Source: Pseudomonas haemolytica
GTDB taxonomy: Bacteria; Pseudomonadota; Gammaproteobacteria; Pseudomonadales; Pseudomonadaceae
DNA: 64,000 nucleotides
Assembly (NCBI RefSeq): GCF_009659625.1
Contig: NZ_VOIW01000003.1
Span: forward strand, 62,001-126,000
Reading direction: 5' to 3'
The translations under genes were made by a program, and so were the position numbers. The notes beneath the pieces were generated by a model that was not told where the DNA came from, ran no database searches, and was given only the letters and a program-made list of their open reading frames with translations. Shown one piece after another: positions 36,946-47,213 of this stretch. Within the stretch, counting starts at the first letter, position 1. Each line of letters opens with the position of its first letter.

Positions 36946-37899
36946 ATGACCGAGCCACTGCGCATTGTTTTTGCCGGCACCCCTGAATTCGCCGCTGAAC
37001 ACCTCAAGGCGCTGCTTGCCAGCCCTTATGACATCGTCGCGGTGTATACCCAGCCGGATCGCCCGGCCGGTCGCGGGCAAAAACTGATGCCGAGCCCGGT
37101 CAAGCAACTGGCGCTAGAGCACAATATTCCCGTGATGCAACCGCCGACCCTGCGTAATGCCGAGGCCCAGGCCGAAATGGCCGCGCTGAAACCAGACCTG
37201 CTGGTAGTGGTGGCCTACGGCTTGATCCTGCCCCAGGCGGTGCTGGATATCCCGCGCCTGGGTTGCATCAACAGCCATGCTTCGCTGTTGCCACGCTGGC
37301 GCGGCGCGGCGCCGATCCAGCGTGCTGTGGAAGCGGGCGACAAGGAGAGCGGCGTGACCGTGATGCGTATGGAAGCGGGCCTGGACACCGGCCCGATGCT
37401 GCTCAAGGCCACTACGCCTATCACTGCCGAAGATACCGGTGGCAGCCTGCACGACCGCCTGGCTGAACTGGGCCCGCCCGCAGTGATCCAGGCGATCGCC
37501 GGCCTCGCGACCGGCACCCTGGAAGACGAAGTCCAGGACGACAGCCTGGCCACCTACGCTCATAAGCTGAACAAAGACGAAGCGCGCATCGACTGGAGCC
37601 GCCCCGCCGTCGAGCTGGAACGCCTGGTGCGTGCATTCAACCCGTGGCCGATCTGCCACAGCAGCCTCAACGGCGAAGCTTTGAAGGTACTTGCCGCGAC
37701 CCTGGCCGACGGCAAAGGCGCCCCCGGCGAAATCATCGGCGCCAGTAAAGACGGCCTGCTGGTGGCTTGTGGTGAACAGGCGCTGTGCCTGACTCGTCTG
37801 CAATTGCCCGGCGGCAAAGCATTGAGCTTCAGCGATTTGTTCAACAGCCGTCGTGAGAAATTTGCCCTGGGCACGATCCTTGGGGTGGCCGCTCAATGA
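36946..37899 (+). CDS. fmt: Methionyl-tRNA formyltransferase
   Basis: A 317-residue enzyme that formylates initiator Met-tRNA using 10-formyltetrahydrofolate. Conserved parts are [16 protein letters not shown] at the N terminus, the catalytic region [22 protein letters not shown] and [19 protein letters not shown]. The C-terminal OB-fold domain follows from about residue 205. It overlaps rsmB by 4 nt (ATGA). Confidence 0.96.
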   Translation: MTEPLRIVFAGTPEFAAEHLKALLASPYDIVAVYTQPDRPAGRGQKLMPSPVKQLALEHNIPVMQPPTLRNAEAQAEMAALKPDLLVVVAYGLILPQAVLDIPRLGCINSHASLLPRWRGAAPIQRAVEAGDKESGVTVMRMEAGLDTGPMLLKATTPITAEDTGGSLHDRLAELGPPAVIQAIAGLATGTLEDEVQDDSLATYAHKLNKDEARIDWSRPAVELERLVRAFNPWPICHSSLNGEALKVLAATLADGKGAPGEIIGASKDGLLVACGEQALCLTRLQLPGGKALSFSDLFNSRREKFALGTILGVAAQ

Positions 37900-39206
37900 A
37901 CCCACGTCTGGCCGCCGCCAAGGCTCTCGCCGCCGTCCTCAACGGCAAGGCTTCGCTGAACAGCTCATTGCCGACACAGCTGGATAAAGTCGAAGACCGC
38001 GACCGCGGCTTCACCCAGGACCTGGCCTTTGGCACCGCCCGTTGGCAGCCGCGTTTGTCTGCGCTGGCGGCCAAGCTGCTGCAAAAGCCGTTCAAGGCGG
38101 CGGACGCTGACGTCGAGGCCCTGTTGCTGGTGGGCCTCTATCAGTTGCTCTACACCCGCGTGCCGGCCCACGCTGCCATCGGTGAAACCGTCGGTTGCGC
38201 CGACAAACTGAAAAAGCCCTGGGCCAAGGCCTTGCTCAATGCCGTGCTACGCCGTGCCCAGCGCGAGAGTGAAGCGCTGCTGGCCGAGCTGGAACATGAT
38301 CCGGTAGTGCGTACCGCCCACCCACGCTGGCTGCAAAAGTCCCTGAAAGCCTTCTGGCCCGAGCAATGGGAAGCGATCTGCACGGCCAATAACGCACACC
38401 CGCCGATGATCCTGCGGGTCAACCGTCGTCACCACAGCCGTGATGCGTATCTGCAGTTACTGGCCGACGCGGGCATCAACGCGACGCCGTGCGTGTACAG
38501 CACAGACGGCATCGTGCTCGAAGCTGCCACCGATGTGCGTGGCCTGCCAGGTTTCGCCGAGGGCTGGATCAGCGTGCAGGACGAGGCCGCGCAATTGGCT
38601 GCCGACTTGCTCGACCTGGCGCCCGGCCAGCGTGTACTCGACGCCTGTTGTGCGCCCGGCGGTAAGACGTGTCACATCCTGGAGGTCGAAAAAGACCTGG
38701 CCGGCGTGGTGGCGGTGGATCTTGAAGCTAAACGGCTGGTGCGCGTACGGGAAAACCTCGCACGACTGGGCTTGAGCGCCGAACTGATCGCCGCCGATGG
38801 TCGCGACACCGCCACTTGGTGGGACGGCAAGCCATTCCAGCGCATCCTGCTGGACGCCCCCTGCTCGGCCACCGGCGTAATCCGTCGGCACCCGGACATC
38901 AAGCTGACCCGCCAGCCCGACGACATCGCCGCCCTGGCCGTGCTGCAAGGCGAACTGCTCGATGCGCTGTGGCCGACCCTGGAAGTCGGCGGCATCCTGC
39001 TTTACGCCACCTGCTCCACCTTGCCCACCGAGAACACCGAGGTTGTCGCAGCCTTCCTCGCCCGCACCAGCGGCGCGCGTGAGCTGGACCTCGCTACCAC
39101 GGCCGGCCTCAAGCAGCCCCATGGTCGCCAACTGCTTGCGCAGGAAGGCGGGCACGATGGCTTCTACTACGCCAAACTGATCAAGATCGCCGCCGCACGC
39201 GGCTGA
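37896..39206 (+). CDS. rsmB: 16S rRNA (cytosine 967-C5)-methyltransferase
   Basis: A 436-residue protein with an N-terminal NusB-like RNA-binding domain (about 1-140) and a SAM-dependent methyltransferase domain. [16 protein letters not shown] binds SAM; the two cysteines of the m5C mechanism are in [16 protein letters not shown] and [15 protein letters not shown]. It is coupled to fmt by an ATGA overlap and followed 22 nt later by trkA. Confidence 0.95.
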   Translation: MNPRLAAAKALAAVLNGKASLNSSLPTQLDKVEDRDRGFTQDLAFGTARWQPRLSALAAKLLQKPFKAADADVEALLLVGLYQLLYTRVPAHAAIGETVGCADKLKKPWAKALLNAVLRRAQRESEALLAELEHDPVVRTAHPRWLQKSLKAFWPEQWEAICTANNAHPPMILRVNRRHHSRDAYLQLLADAGINATPCVYSTDGIVLEAATDVRGLPGFAEGWISVQDEAAQLAADLLDLAPGQRVLDACCAPGGKTCHILEVEKDLAGVVAVDLEAKRLVRVRENLARLGLSAELIAADGRDTATWWDGKPFQRILLDAPCSATGVIRRHPDIKLTRQPDDIAALAVLQGELLDALWPTLEVGGILLYATCSTLPTENTEVVAAFLARTSGARELDLATTAGLKQPHGRQLLAQEGGHDGFYYAKLIKIAAARG

Positions 39207-39228
39207 ATGGTTTTAAGGGAGTGACCGG

Positions 39229-40602
39229 ATGAAAATCATCATCCTTGGGGCAGGGCAGGTCGGTGGCACGCTGGCCGAACATCTGGCCGGCGAAGCCAAC
39301 GACATCACCGTGGTCGACACCGATGCCGAGCGCCTGCGCAACCTGGGCGACCGCCTGGATATCCGTACGGTGCAAGGCCGCGCGTCGTTTCCGACGGTGC
39401 TGCGCCAGGCGGGTGCCGACGATGCCGACATGCTGGTCGCAGTAACCAACAGCGACGAGACCAACATGGTCGCCTGCCAGGTGGCCCACACCTTGTTCCA
39501 CACCCCGACCAAGATCGCCCGGGTGCGCGAAGCGGCCTACCTGACCCGTGCCGGCCTGTTCGATAACGACGCCATCCCCGTGGACGTGCTGATCAGCCCG
39601 GAACAGGTGGTGACCCACTACATCAAGCGCCTGATCGAGATTCCAGGCGCCTTGCAGGTGATCGACTTCGCTGAAGGCAAGGCGCAGTTGGTGGCGGTAA
39701 AGGCTTACTACGGCGGGCCGCTGGTGGGCCAGCAACTGCGCCAGCTGCGCGAACACATGCCGAATGTGGAAACCCGCGTAGCCGCCATTTTCCGTCGTGA
39801 CCGGCCGATCCTGCCCCAGGGCGATACGGTGATCGAGGCCGACGACGAGGTGTTTTTCATCGCCGCCAAAGCGAATATTCGTGCAGTCATGAGCGAAATG
39901 CGCAGGCTCGACGAGAGCTACAAACGCATTGTGATCGCGGGCGGCGGGCAGATTGGCGAGCGTTTGGCCGAGGCCATCGAAAGTCGCTACCAAGTGAAGA
40001 TCATCGAGATGAGCCCTGCGCGTTGCCGGCACTTGTCCGACACCCTCGACAGCACCGTCGTACTGCAAGGCAGCGCCTCGGACCGTGACCTGCTGATGGA
40101 AGAGAACATCGCCGACGCCGATATCTTCCTGGCCCTGACCAACGATGACGAAGCCAACATCATGTCGTCGCTGCTGGCCAAACGGCTAGGGGCTAAGAAG
40201 GTGATGACGATCATCAACAACCCGGCCTATGTCGACCTGATCCAGGGCGGCGACATCGACATCGCCATCAGCCCGCAGCTGGCGACTATCGGCACCTTGC
40301 TCGCTCACGTGCGCCGTGGCGATATCGTCAGCGTGCACTCCCTGCGCCGGGGCGCGGCGGAAGCCATCGAGGCGATTGCCCACGGTGACTCGAAGTCGAG
40401 CAAGGTGATTGGCAGGGCCATCCGCGATATCGGCCTGCCGCCGGGCACCACCATTGGCGCAATCATTCGCGATGAAGAAGTGATCATTGCCCATGACGAC
40501 ACAGTGATCGCCACGGGTGACCATGTGATTTTGTTCCTTGTGGATAAAAAACATATCCGCGATGTGGAGAAACTGTTCCACGTGGGATTGAGCTTTTTCT
40601 GA
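39229..40602 (+). CDS. trkA: Trk potassium uptake regulator TrkA
   Basis: A 457-residue peripheral membrane protein that gates the Trk potassium channel. It has two copies of an NAD-binding RCK_N fold ([13 protein letters not shown] near the N terminus, [14 protein letters not shown] near residue 235), each followed by an RCK_C domain. A DnaA box (40539-40547) and a degenerate parS-like sequence (40574-40589) lie within its last codons. It follows rsmB and precedes a TPR gene on the same strand. Confidence 0.95.
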   Translation: MKIIILGAGQVGGTLAEHLAGEANDITVVDTDAERLRNLGDRLDIRTVQGRASFPTVLRQAGADDADMLVAVTNSDETNMVACQVAHTLFHTPTKIARVREAAYLTRAGLFDNDAIPVDVLISPEQVVTHYIKRLIEIPGALQVIDFAEGKAQLVAVKAYYGGPLVGQQLRQLREHMPNVETRVAAIFRRDRPILPQGDTVIEADDEVFFIAAKANIRAVMSEMRRLDESYKRIVIAGGGQIGERLAEAIESRYQVKIIEMSPARCRHLSDTLDSTVVLQGSASDRDLLMEENIADADIFLALTNDDEANIMSSLLAKRLGAKKVMTIINNPAYVDLIQGGDIDIAISPQLATIGTLLAHVRRGDIVSVHSLRRGAAEAIEAIAHGDSKSSKVIGRAIRDIGLPPGTTIGAIIRDEEVIIAHDDTVIATGDHVILFLVDKKHIRDVEKLFHVGLSFF

Positions 40603-40621
40603 TACGACGGAGTACATCGGC

Positions 40622-40933
40622 ATGCTCGAATCCCTGGAAAAAATGCTCGCCAAGGGTGTGGATAATTCGCTGCTGCGCTTTGGCTTGGGCAAGGGTTATC
40701 TGGACCTGAAGGACCACGCCAAGGCGGCGGAGCATCTGCAAAAGTGCGTCGAGTTTGATCCGAAGTATTCGGCGGCGTGGAAGTTGTTGGGCAAGGCGCA
40801 CGCTGCGCTGGACGATAAAAACGCAGCACGGCAGGCATGGGAGCAGGGGATTGCAGCGGCCCAGGCCCACGGAGATAAGCAGGCCGAAAAAGAGATGACG
40901 GTATTCCTGAAAAAGCTCGACCGCCAGGCTTAA
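40622..40933 (+). CDS. Small tetratricopeptide-repeat protein
   Basis: A 103-residue cytoplasmic protein with about two TPR units: LRFGLGKGYLDLKDHAKAAEHLQKCVEFDPKY then SAAWKLLGKAHAALDDKNAARQAWEQGI. TPRs mediate protein contacts; the partner is not known. The gene follows trkA by 19 nt, as in P. aeruginosa (PA0015/PA0016 from memory), and is probably in the same transcript. A REPIN follows. Confidence 0.85.
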   Translation: MLESLEKMLAKGVDNSLLRFGLGKGYLDLKDHAKAAEHLQKCVEFDPKYSAAWKLLGKAHAALDDKNAARQAWEQGIAAAQAHGDKQAEKEMTVFLKKLDRQA

Positions 40934-40946
40934 TGCCGGATTCAAA

Positions 40947-41035
40947 TGTGGGAGGGGGCTTGCTCCCGATAGCGGTAGTCCAGTCAAATATATATTGGCT
41001 GACACACTGCTATCGGGAGCAAGCCCTCTCCCACA
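40947..41035. repeat. REPIN with long arms
   Basis: GTGGGAGGGGGCTTGCTCCC (from 40948) and its inverted partner GGGAGCAAGCCCTCTCCCAC (to 41034) are separated by about 41 bp that include an AT-rich centre (TATATATTGG). It lies between the converging TPR and acyltransferase genes. Confidence 0.88.
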
Positions 41036-41068
41036 TTTGTTTTGTGCCAACCTTGAGTCAGCGATACA

Positions 41069-41956
41069 TCAGTACCACCGCGCCTCACCCGGTGGGCGCT
41101 TCTTGAAGCGCTTCATGCTCCACATGTACTGGCTCGGGTAGGCGCCTACATAACGCTCCACCACCTTGCTCATCGCCGCGCAGGACGTGGCAGTGTCGGT
41201 GCTGTACATGTCTTCCGGCGCCGCTTCCAGGATCACCTTGTAGCCCGAGCCATCCGGCAGACGCAGGGCGTGCAGGAATACGCCGACCGCCTTGTGGCCC
41301 GCGAGCATGTTCGGCACGAATTTGCTGGTGAGTGCCTGGGTGGCGAAAAACGGTACGAAGATACCGGCGGATTCGGCCGGCTCCGGGTCGGCAGGAATGC
41401 CCACCTGGCCGCCTTTGCGCACTTCCTTGATCACGCTGAGGATGCCTTCCTTGGTCGACGCCGCCACGCGGTTGCCCAGTTGCACGCGCTGTTTACGCAG
41501 CAATTCGTCCACCGCCTTGAGCTTGGGCGGGCGATAGAAAATGATCGGTTTGCACTGGCTGCAATAGAAGTGGTTCAACACTTCCCAGTTGCCCAGGTGG
41601 CTGGTGATACCCACCACGCCTTTGCCGGAGGCCAGGGCTTCGTGCAGCACTTCCAGGCCCTCGACTTCGCGTACCAGGTCGATGGAACGCTGGGCCGGCC
41701 AGATCCACGCGCAGGCGCTTTCGGTCAGGGACTTGCCGATGTCCATCAGGCTGCGGCCCACCAGGCGTTCGCGCTCGGCTGGGTCCATGTCCGGGAAGCA
41801 TTTGGACAGATTGATCCGCACCGTGTCGCGGGAGCGGTTGGGGGTTTTCCACATGATCCAGCCGATGCCCGTGCCGACGGCTTGTACGGCGCGCCAGGGC
41901 AGCAGGGCAAATAACCGGAGAGCGCCTACCAGCAAGGCGCCTTTAAACTTTTCCAC
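41069..41956 (-). CDS. Lipid A biosynthesis acyltransferase (HtrB/LpxL family)
   Basis: A 295-residue inner-membrane acyltransferase that adds a secondary acyl chain to lipid A. An N-terminal hydrophobic segment (ALLVGALRLFALLPWRAVQAVG) is followed by the HX4E active site in GITSHLGNWEVL and the conserved RPPKLKAVDELLRKQR and GIPADPEPAESAGIFVPFF regions. It starts with GTG at 41956, six nt after AGGAG. Either LpxL1- or LpxL2-type; the order next to tag matches P. aeruginosa PA0011-PA0010. Confidence 0.9.
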   Translation of the reverse strand: MEKFKGALLVGALRLFALLPWRAVQAVGTGIGWIMWKTPNRSRDTVRINLSKCFPDMDPAERERLVGRSLMDIGKSLTESACAWIWPAQRSIDLVREVEGLEVLHEALASGKGVVGITSHLGNWEVLNHFYCSQCKPIIFYRPPKLKAVDELLRKQRVQLGNRVAASTKEGILSVIKEVRKGGQVGIPADPEPAESAGIFVPFFATQALTSKFVPNMLAGHKAVGVFLHALRLPDGSGYKVILEAAPEDMYSTDTATSCAAMSKVVERYVGAYPSQYMWSMKRFKKRPPGEARWY

Positions 41957-41996
41957 AGGTCACTCCTGATCGTGTGTGGTGCGCGAAGCCGGCATT

Positions 41997-42554
41997 CTAA
42001 CCGGCGTTGGCCAAGTCCGCGTAACGGTCGCAGTCCTGGGTGTGGTCCATGACCATGCCCGAGGCCTGCATGAAGGCGTAGCAGATGGTCGGCCCGACAA
42101 AAGTGAAGCCGGCTTTTTTCAAGGCTTTGCTCATGGCTTCGGCCTCGGGGGTAATCGCCGGGACTTCACTGCGATCCTTGAAGTGATTGACCTTGGGCAT
42201 GCCGCCGACGAACGACCAGAGCAGCCCCACCGGATCTTCCAACGCCAGCCAGGCGGCGGCGTTGCGCCGGGTAGCGTTGAGCTTCAAGCGATTGCGCACG
42301 ATGCCCGGGTCCAGCATCAGCACCTCGATTTCGTCATCGCTCAACTGCGCCAGACGCTGCGCATCAAAGCCGAACAATACCTTCCGATAATGCTCGCGTT
42401 TGCGTAAAACGGTGATCCAGGACAGGCCAGCCTGGAACCCTTCGAGCAAAAGCAACTCGAACAAACCCTGCGCATCGCGCAGCGGCGTTCCCCACTCCTG
42501 ATCGTGATAAGCCATGTACAGCGGATCTTCAGAACACCAAAAGCAGCGTGGCAT
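41997..42554 (-). CDS. tag: DNA-3-methyladenine glycosylase I
   Basis: A 185-residue base-excision repair enzyme that removes 3-methyladenine. The zinc ligands can be placed at Cys4 and His17 (MPRCFWCSEDP ... AYHDQEWG) and at the C terminus (MVMDHTQDCDRY). GFQAGLSWITVLRKREHYR is the family core. The ATG at 42554 is chosen because it produces the zinc-binding N terminus; the frame is open much further upstream against glyQ but that is antisense. It starts about 80 nt from the divergent glyQ. Confidence 0.94.
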   Translation of the reverse strand: MPRCFWCSEDPLYMAYHDQEWGTPLRDAQGLFELLLLEGFQAGLSWITVLRKREHYRKVLFGFDAQRLAQLSDDEIEVLMLDPGIVRNRLKLNATRRNAAAWLALEDPVGLLWSFVGGMPKVNHFKDRSEVPAITPEAEAMSKALKKAGFTFVGPTICYAFMQASGMVMDHTQDCDRYADLANAG

Positions 42555-42635
42555 AAGGCTCCAGGGGGTGGTGGCAGGGCCGAATCGGGTATACTCCCGC
42601 TCTTTAAATCGCAGCCCAAGTAACAGGTGAATTTC

Positions 42636-43589
42636 GTGAGCCAGCCTACGCCAGCCGTGCGTACCTTCCAAGACTTGATCCTCGCCCTCCAGCAATACTG
42701 GGCCGAGCAAGGTTGTGTGGTACTTCAGCCCTACGATATGGAAGTAGGCGCCGGCACTTTCCACACCGCTACATTCCTGCGGGCCATCGGCCCGGAAACC
42801 TGGAACGCCGCTTATGTGCAGCCCAGTCGTCGCCCGACTGACGGCCGCTACGGCGAAAACCCGAACCGTCTGCAGCACTACTACCAGTTCCAGGTGGTAC
42901 TGAAGCCCAACCCGGACAACTTCCAGGAACTGTACCTGGGCTCGCTGAAACATGTTGGCCTGGACCCACTGGTGCACGACATCCGTTTCGTCGAAGACAA
43001 CTGGGAGTCACCAACCCTGGGCGCCTGGGGCCTGGGCTGGGAAGTCTGGCTCAATGGCATGGAAGTGACGCAGTTCACCTACTTCCAGCAAGCCGGTGGC
43101 ATCGAGTGCTACCCGGTGACCGGCGAGATCACCTACGGCCTCGAACGCCTGGCCATGTACCTGCAGGGCGTGGACTCGGTCTACGATCTGGTGTGGGCTG
43201 ACGGCCCGTTCGGCAAAGTCACCTACGGCGACGTGTTCCACCAGAACGAAGTGGAGCAGTCCACCTACAACTTCGAACACGCCAACGTCGAGAAGCTGTT
43301 CGAACTGTTCGACTTCTACGAAAGCGAAGCCAAGCGCCTGATCGAACTCGACCAGCCGCTGCCGTTGCCAAGCTATGAAATGGTGTTGAAGGCGTCCCAT
43401 ACCTTCAACCTGCTGGACGCCCGCCGTGCTATCTCGGTGACGGCGCGCCAGCAATACATCCTGCGTGTACGCACCCTGGCGCGTTCCGTCGCCCAAGCCT
43501 ACCTGCTGGCTCGCGCCAAGCTGGGCTTCCCGATGGCAACCCCGGATTTGCGTGATGAAGTGTTGGCTAAGCTGGAGGCTGCACAATGA
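42636..43589 (+). CDS. glyQ: Glycyl-tRNA synthetase alpha subunit
   Basis: A 317-residue class II synthetase subunit that activates glycine. Motifs include [25 protein letters not shown] and [25 protein letters not shown]. The GTG at 42636 is preferred because AGGTGA lies 5 nt before it; a GTG at 42627 overlaps that ribosome binding site. A TATACT -10-like hexamer is at 42590-42595. It overlaps glyS by 4 nt, giving the alpha2-beta2 enzyme from one transcript. Confidence 0.96.
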   Translation: MSQPTPAVRTFQDLILALQQYWAEQGCVVLQPYDMEVGAGTFHTATFLRAIGPETWNAAYVQPSRRPTDGRYGENPNRLQHYYQFQVVLKPNPDNFQELYLGSLKHVGLDPLVHDIRFVEDNWESPTLGAWGLGWEVWLNGMEVTQFTYFQQAGGIECYPVTGEITYGLERLAMYLQGVDSVYDLVWADGPFGKVTYGDVFHQNEVEQSTYNFEHANVEKLFELFDFYESEAKRLIELDQPLPLPSYEMVLKASHTFNLLDARRAISVTARQQYILRVRTLARSVAQAYLLARAKLGFPMATPDLRDEVLAKLEAAQ

Positions 43590-45640
43590 GTGCTCAAGAT
43601 TTCCTGGTTGAACTGGGCACCGAAGAGCTGCCACCCAAGGCACTCAATACCCTGGCCGATGCGTTCCTGGCCGGTATCGAAAAAGGCCTGCAGGGCGCCG
43701 GCCTGAAGTTTGAAGCGAAGAAAGTCTACGCCGCGCCGCGTCGCCTGGCTGTACTGCTGACCGCCCTGGAAACCCAGCAGCCGGACCGCAGCATCAACCT
43801 GGACGGCCCACCGCGCCAGGCGGCTTTCGATGCCGAAGGCAACCCGACCCAAGCCGCCCTTGGCTTTGCCAAGAAATGCGGCGTCGAGCTGAGCGAGATC
43901 GACCAGAGCGGCCCGAAACTGCGTTTCAGCCAGGTCATCACTGGCAAGCCGACCGCCAGCCTGCTGCCGACCATCGTTGAAGACTCCCTGAACGACTTGC
44001 CTATCCCTAAGCGCATGCGCTGGGGTGCGCGCAAGGAAGAGTTCGTGCGCCCGACCCAATGGCTGGTGATGCTGCTCGGTGACCAGGTCATCGATTGCAC
44101 TATTCTCGCCCAGAAGGCCGGTCGTGACTCCCGTGGTCACCGCTTCCATCATCCGGAAAGCGTACGCATCACCTCGCCGGCCAACTACCTCAACGACCTG
44201 CGCGCCGCTTACGTGCTGGCCGATGCCAATGAGCGTCGTGAGCTGATCAGCAAACGTACCGAAGAGCTGGCGCGTCTGCAGGAAGGCACTGCCATCGTGC
44301 CGCCAAGCCTGTTGGACGAAGTGACCGCCCTGGTGGAATGGCCAGTGCCGCTGGTGTGCTCGTTCGAAGAGCGTTTCCTCGATGTGCCGCAAGAAGCGCT
44401 GATCACTACCATGCAGGACAACCAGAAGTATTTCTGCCTGCTGGACGCGGACGGTAAGTTGCTGCCGCGTTTTATCACCGTGGCCAACATCGAAAGCAAG
44501 GACCCACAGCAGATCATCGCCGGTAACGAAAAAGTCGTTCGCCCGCGCCTGACTGACGCCGAGTTCTTCTTCAAGCAAGACAAGAAGCAGAAGCTCGAAG
44601 ACTTCAACCTGCGCCTGCAAAACGTGGTGTTCCAGGAAAAACTCGGCAGTGTCTACGACAAGGCCGCGCGGGTTTCCAAACTGGCGGCCTACATTGCCCC
44701 GCGTATTGGCGGCGACCCAGCCTGGGCCGCACGTGCCGGCTTGCTGTCCAAGTGCGACCTGGCTACCGAGATGGTCGGCGAGTTCCCTGAGATGCAAGGC
44801 GTTGCCGGTTACTACTACGCCCTCAACGATGGCGAGCCGGAAGAAGTCGCCCTGGCCCTGAACGAGCAGTACATGCCGCGCGGTGCCGGTGCAGAACTGC
44901 CGACCACCCTGACCGGTGCGGCCGTGGCCATCGCCGACAAGCTGGATACCCTCGTGGGCATCTTCGGTATCGGCATGCTGCCAACCGGTAGCAAAGACCC
45001 GTATGCCCTGCGCCGTGCGGCCTTGGGCGTGCTGCGGATCCTGATCGACAAGAAGCTGGACCTCGACCTGACCCAGGCCGTGGTGTTCGCCGTCGGCCAG
45101 TTCGGTGCCAAGGTCAAGCAAGCCGGCCTGGCCGAGCAAGTGCTGGAGTTCGTGTTCGACCGCCTGCGTGCGCGTTACGAAGACGAAGGCGTGGACGTTT
45201 CCGTCTACCTGTCGGTGCGTGCCCTGCAACCGGGTTCGGCGCTGGACTTCGACCAGCGTGTACAAGCCGTACAAGCGTTCCGCAAGCTGCCGGAAGCCGA
45301 TGCGCTGGCCGCCGTGAACAAGCGCGTGTCGAACCTGCTGAGCAAGGCCGACAACCTCGGCAATGCCGAAGTTGACCCGAGCCTGTTTGCCGATGCCAAG
45401 GAGTTCTCGCTGAACTCCGCCATCGCCAAGGCTGAAAACGCCGTCAAGCCGCTGATCGCCGAGCGTAACTACGCTGAAGCGTTGGCGCGCCTGGCGTCGT
45501 TGCGCGAACCGGTGGACGCGTTCTTTGAGGCGGTGATGATCAATGCCGACGATGCCGGCGTGCGGAAAAACCGCTACGCCATGCTCGCGCGCCTGCGTGG
45601 CCTGTTCATCAATATCGCTGACATTTCCGTACTGGGCTGA
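43586..45640 (+). CDS. glyS: Glycyl-tRNA synthetase beta subunit
   Basis: A 684-residue subunit that binds and recognises tRNA-Gly. It begins [15 protein letters not shown] and holds the HD-like and C-terminal anticodon-binding (about 560-670) regions typical of Gly[20 protein letters not shown] is a family hallmark. It overlaps glyQ by 4 nt and ends 2 nt before gmhB, so all three are probably one operon. Length matches the family (about 690). Confidence 0.96.
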   Translation: MSAQDFLVELGTEELPPKALNTLADAFLAGIEKGLQGAGLKFEAKKVYAAPRRLAVLLTALETQQPDRSINLDGPPRQAAFDAEGNPTQAALGFAKKCGVELSEIDQSGPKLRFSQVITGKPTASLLPTIVEDSLNDLPIPKRMRWGARKEEFVRPTQWLVMLLGDQVIDCTILAQKAGRDSRGHRFHHPESVRITSPANYLNDLRAAYVLADANERRELISKRTEELARLQEGTAIVPPSLLDEVTALVEWPVPLVCSFEERFLDVPQEALITTMQDNQKYFCLLDADGKLLPRFITVANIESKDPQQIIAGNEKVVRPRLTDAEFFFKQDKKQKLEDFNLRLQNVVFQEKLGSVYDKAARVSKLAAYIAPRIGGDPAWAARAGLLSKCDLATEMVGEFPEMQGVAGYYYALNDGEPEEVALALNEQYMPRGAGAELPTTLTGAAVAIADKLDTLVGIFGIGMLPTGSKDPYALRRAALGVLRILIDKKLDLDLTQAVVFAVGQFGAKVKQAGLAEQVLEFVFDRLRARYEDEGVDVSVYLSVRALQPGSALDFDQRVQAVQAFRKLPEADALAAVNKRVSNLLSKADNLGNAEVDPSLFADAKEFSLNSAIAKAENAVKPLIAERNYAEALARLASLREPVDAFFEAVMINADDAGVRKNRYAMLARLRGLFINIADISVLG

Positions 45641-45642
45641 TC

Positions 45643-46179
45643 ATGTTGAAGCTGCTGATTCTCGATCGGGACGGGGTGATCAATTACGACTCCGACGCTT
45701 ACATCAAGTCGGTGGATGAATGGATCCCGCTGCCCGGCTCGATCGAGGCCATCGCGCAGTTGAGCAAAGCCGGCTGGACGGTGGCCATCGCTACCAACCA
45801 GTCCGGCATCGCCCGTGGCTATTACGACATCGCTACCCTGGACGCCATGCACGCGCGTATGCGCACGTTAGTGGCCGAGCAGGGAGGCGAGGTGGGGCTA
45901 GTGGTCTACTGCCCCCACGGGCCGGATGAGGGCTGCGATTGCCGTAAGCCCAAGCCTGGCATGTTGAAAATCATTGCAGAACATTACAAGGTGCCGTTGG
46001 CTGGGATATGGTTCGTCGGGGACAGCCTCGGTGACCTGGAGGCGGCCAAGGCCGTCGACTCTCAGCCAGTTTTGGTTAAGACCGGAAAAGGCGAAAAGAC
46101 CCAGGCGAAAAACCTGCCGGTAGGCACCTTGATTTTTGACGATCTGGCGGCCGTTGCCGCAGAACTTATCAACAACTAG
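45643..46179 (+). CDS. gmhB: D-glycero-beta-D-manno-heptose 1,7-bisphosphate 7-phosphatase
   Basis: A 178-residue HAD phosphatase used to build ADP-heptose for the lipopolysaccharide core. Motif I is LILDRDGVINYDSD with Asp7 and Asp9, and the zinc-binding loop CPHGPDEGCDCRKPKPGM is characteristic of GmhB. It follows glyS by 2 nt and precedes hdtS, a conserved Pseudomonas order. Confidence 0.94.
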   Translation: MLKLLILDRDGVINYDSDAYIKSVDEWIPLPGSIEAIAQLSKAGWTVAIATNQSGIARGYYDIATLDAMHARMRTLVAEQGGEVGLVVYCPHGPDEGCDCRKPKPGMLKIIAEHYKVPLAGIWFVGDSLGDLEAAKAVDSQPVLVKTGKGEKTQAKNLPVGTLIFDDLAAVAAELINN

Positions 46180-46261
46180 CCGCCCTCGACTTCCTGACCA
46201 AGGATTGTTCGGGAGTGCGCTTTTAACAGGCGGGCCGTGTCCCGCAACGGTAAATGCCGCC

Positions 46262-47032
46262 ATGTCGATCTTGCAGGCCATCAGAACCTTTTTCTTTTAC
46301 CTGCTGCTGGGCACCAGTTCGTTTCTCTGGTGCACCCTGAGCTTTTTTATTGCACCGTTCCTACCCTTCAAGGCGCGCTATCGCTTCATCAACGTTTATT
46401 GGTGCCGCTGCGCGTTGTGGCTGAGCAAGGTATTCCTGAACATCCGCTTCGAGATCAAGGGCGCTGAAAACGTCCCGGAACAGCCCTGTGTGATTCTCTC
46501 GAACCACCAGAGCACCTGGGAGACGTTCTTCCTTTCGGCCTACTTCTCGCCGCTGAGCCAGGTGCTCAAGCGGGAGCTGTTGTATGTGCCATTTTTCGGC
46601 TGGGCCATGGCCATGCTCCGGCCGATCGCCATCGACCGCGACAACCCCAAGGCGGCGCTCAAGCATGTCGCCAAGAAGGGTGACGAGCTGCTCAAGGATG
46701 GCGTGTGGGTACTGATCTTCCCGGAAGGCACGCGGGTGCCCTACGGCACGGTGGGCAAGTTCTCACGGGGCGGTACCGCGCTGGCGGTCAACGCCAACTT
46801 GCCGGTGCTGCCAATTGCGCATAATGCGGGCAAGTTCTGGCCCAAGACCGGCTGGGCCAAACGCCCAGGCACCATCACCGTAGTTATCGGCGAACCTATG
46901 TACGCAGAAGGCGAAGGGCCGCGTGCCATTGCCGCGCTGAATGACCGCGCCGCAGCGTGGAATGAAGCGCAGCAGCGGGCCATGGGCTCCTTGCCTCCAG
47001 AACCTGTTGTGGTGGAGACGCCAGCGGTTTGA
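46262..47032 (+). CDS. hdtS: Lysophosphatidic acid acyltransferase (PlsC-like, HdtS)
   Basis: A 256-residue inner-membrane acyltransferase acting on 1-acyl-glycerol-3-phosphate. It has an N-terminal membrane segment (FFFYLLLGTSSFLWCTLSFFIAPF is split by the helix ends), the active-site box NHQSTWETFFL and the substrate motif IFPEGTR. The box reads HX4E, where most PlsC proteins have HX4D. The orthologue in P. fluorescens F113, located beside glyS/gmhB, was first described as an acyl-homoserine-lactone synthase (HdtS) and later shown to be a lysophosphatidic acid acyltransferase. The ATG at 46262 is used. Confidence 0.9.
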   Translation: MSILQAIRTFFFYLLLGTSSFLWCTLSFFIAPFLPFKARYRFINVYWCRCALWLSKVFLNIRFEIKGAENVPEQPCVILSNHQSTWETFFLSAYFSPLSQVLKRELLYVPFFGWAMAMLRPIAIDRDNPKAALKHVAKKGDELLKDGVWVLIFPEGTRVPYGTVGKFSRGGTALAVNANLPVLPIAHNAGKFWPKTGWAKRPGTITVVIGEPMYAEGEGPRAIAALNDRAAAWNEAQQRAMGSLPPEPVVVETPAV

Positions 47033-47160
47033 GTATCTGTGGATAACCTGTGTACGCTTTGTTGGCGAATCGGCTTTTTTGCTTCATAAGAAGCTGATTT
47101 ACTTACATATTTCTAGAGCTCATAAAATCTCGAAAAACGTGCATAAGTTTTTTCTTCATT

Positions 47161-47190
47161 AAAAAACCGGTCCTTGTGACCGGTTTTTTA
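47161..47190. terminator. Bidirectional rho-independent terminator
   Basis: AAAAAACCGGTC (47161-47172), loop CTTGT, then GACCGGTTTTTT. It lies between hdtS and the converging sensor kinase gene and can serve both. Confidence 0.92.
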
Positions 47191-47213
47191 TGCACAGCAG
47201 AAAAGTGCGTTTT

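Noticed and set aside
40574-40589. parS-like sequence TGTTCCACGTGGGATT at the end of trkA
   Set aside because: It keeps the left half and centre but has three mismatches in the right half. It also encodes the conserved C terminus of TrkA, so ParB binding is doubtful.
43499-45274. Long minus-strand open frame of 591 codons opposite glyS
   Set aside because: glyS is certain; the antisense frame is a codon-bias artefact with His/Gln/Val-rich sequence and no ribosome binding site.
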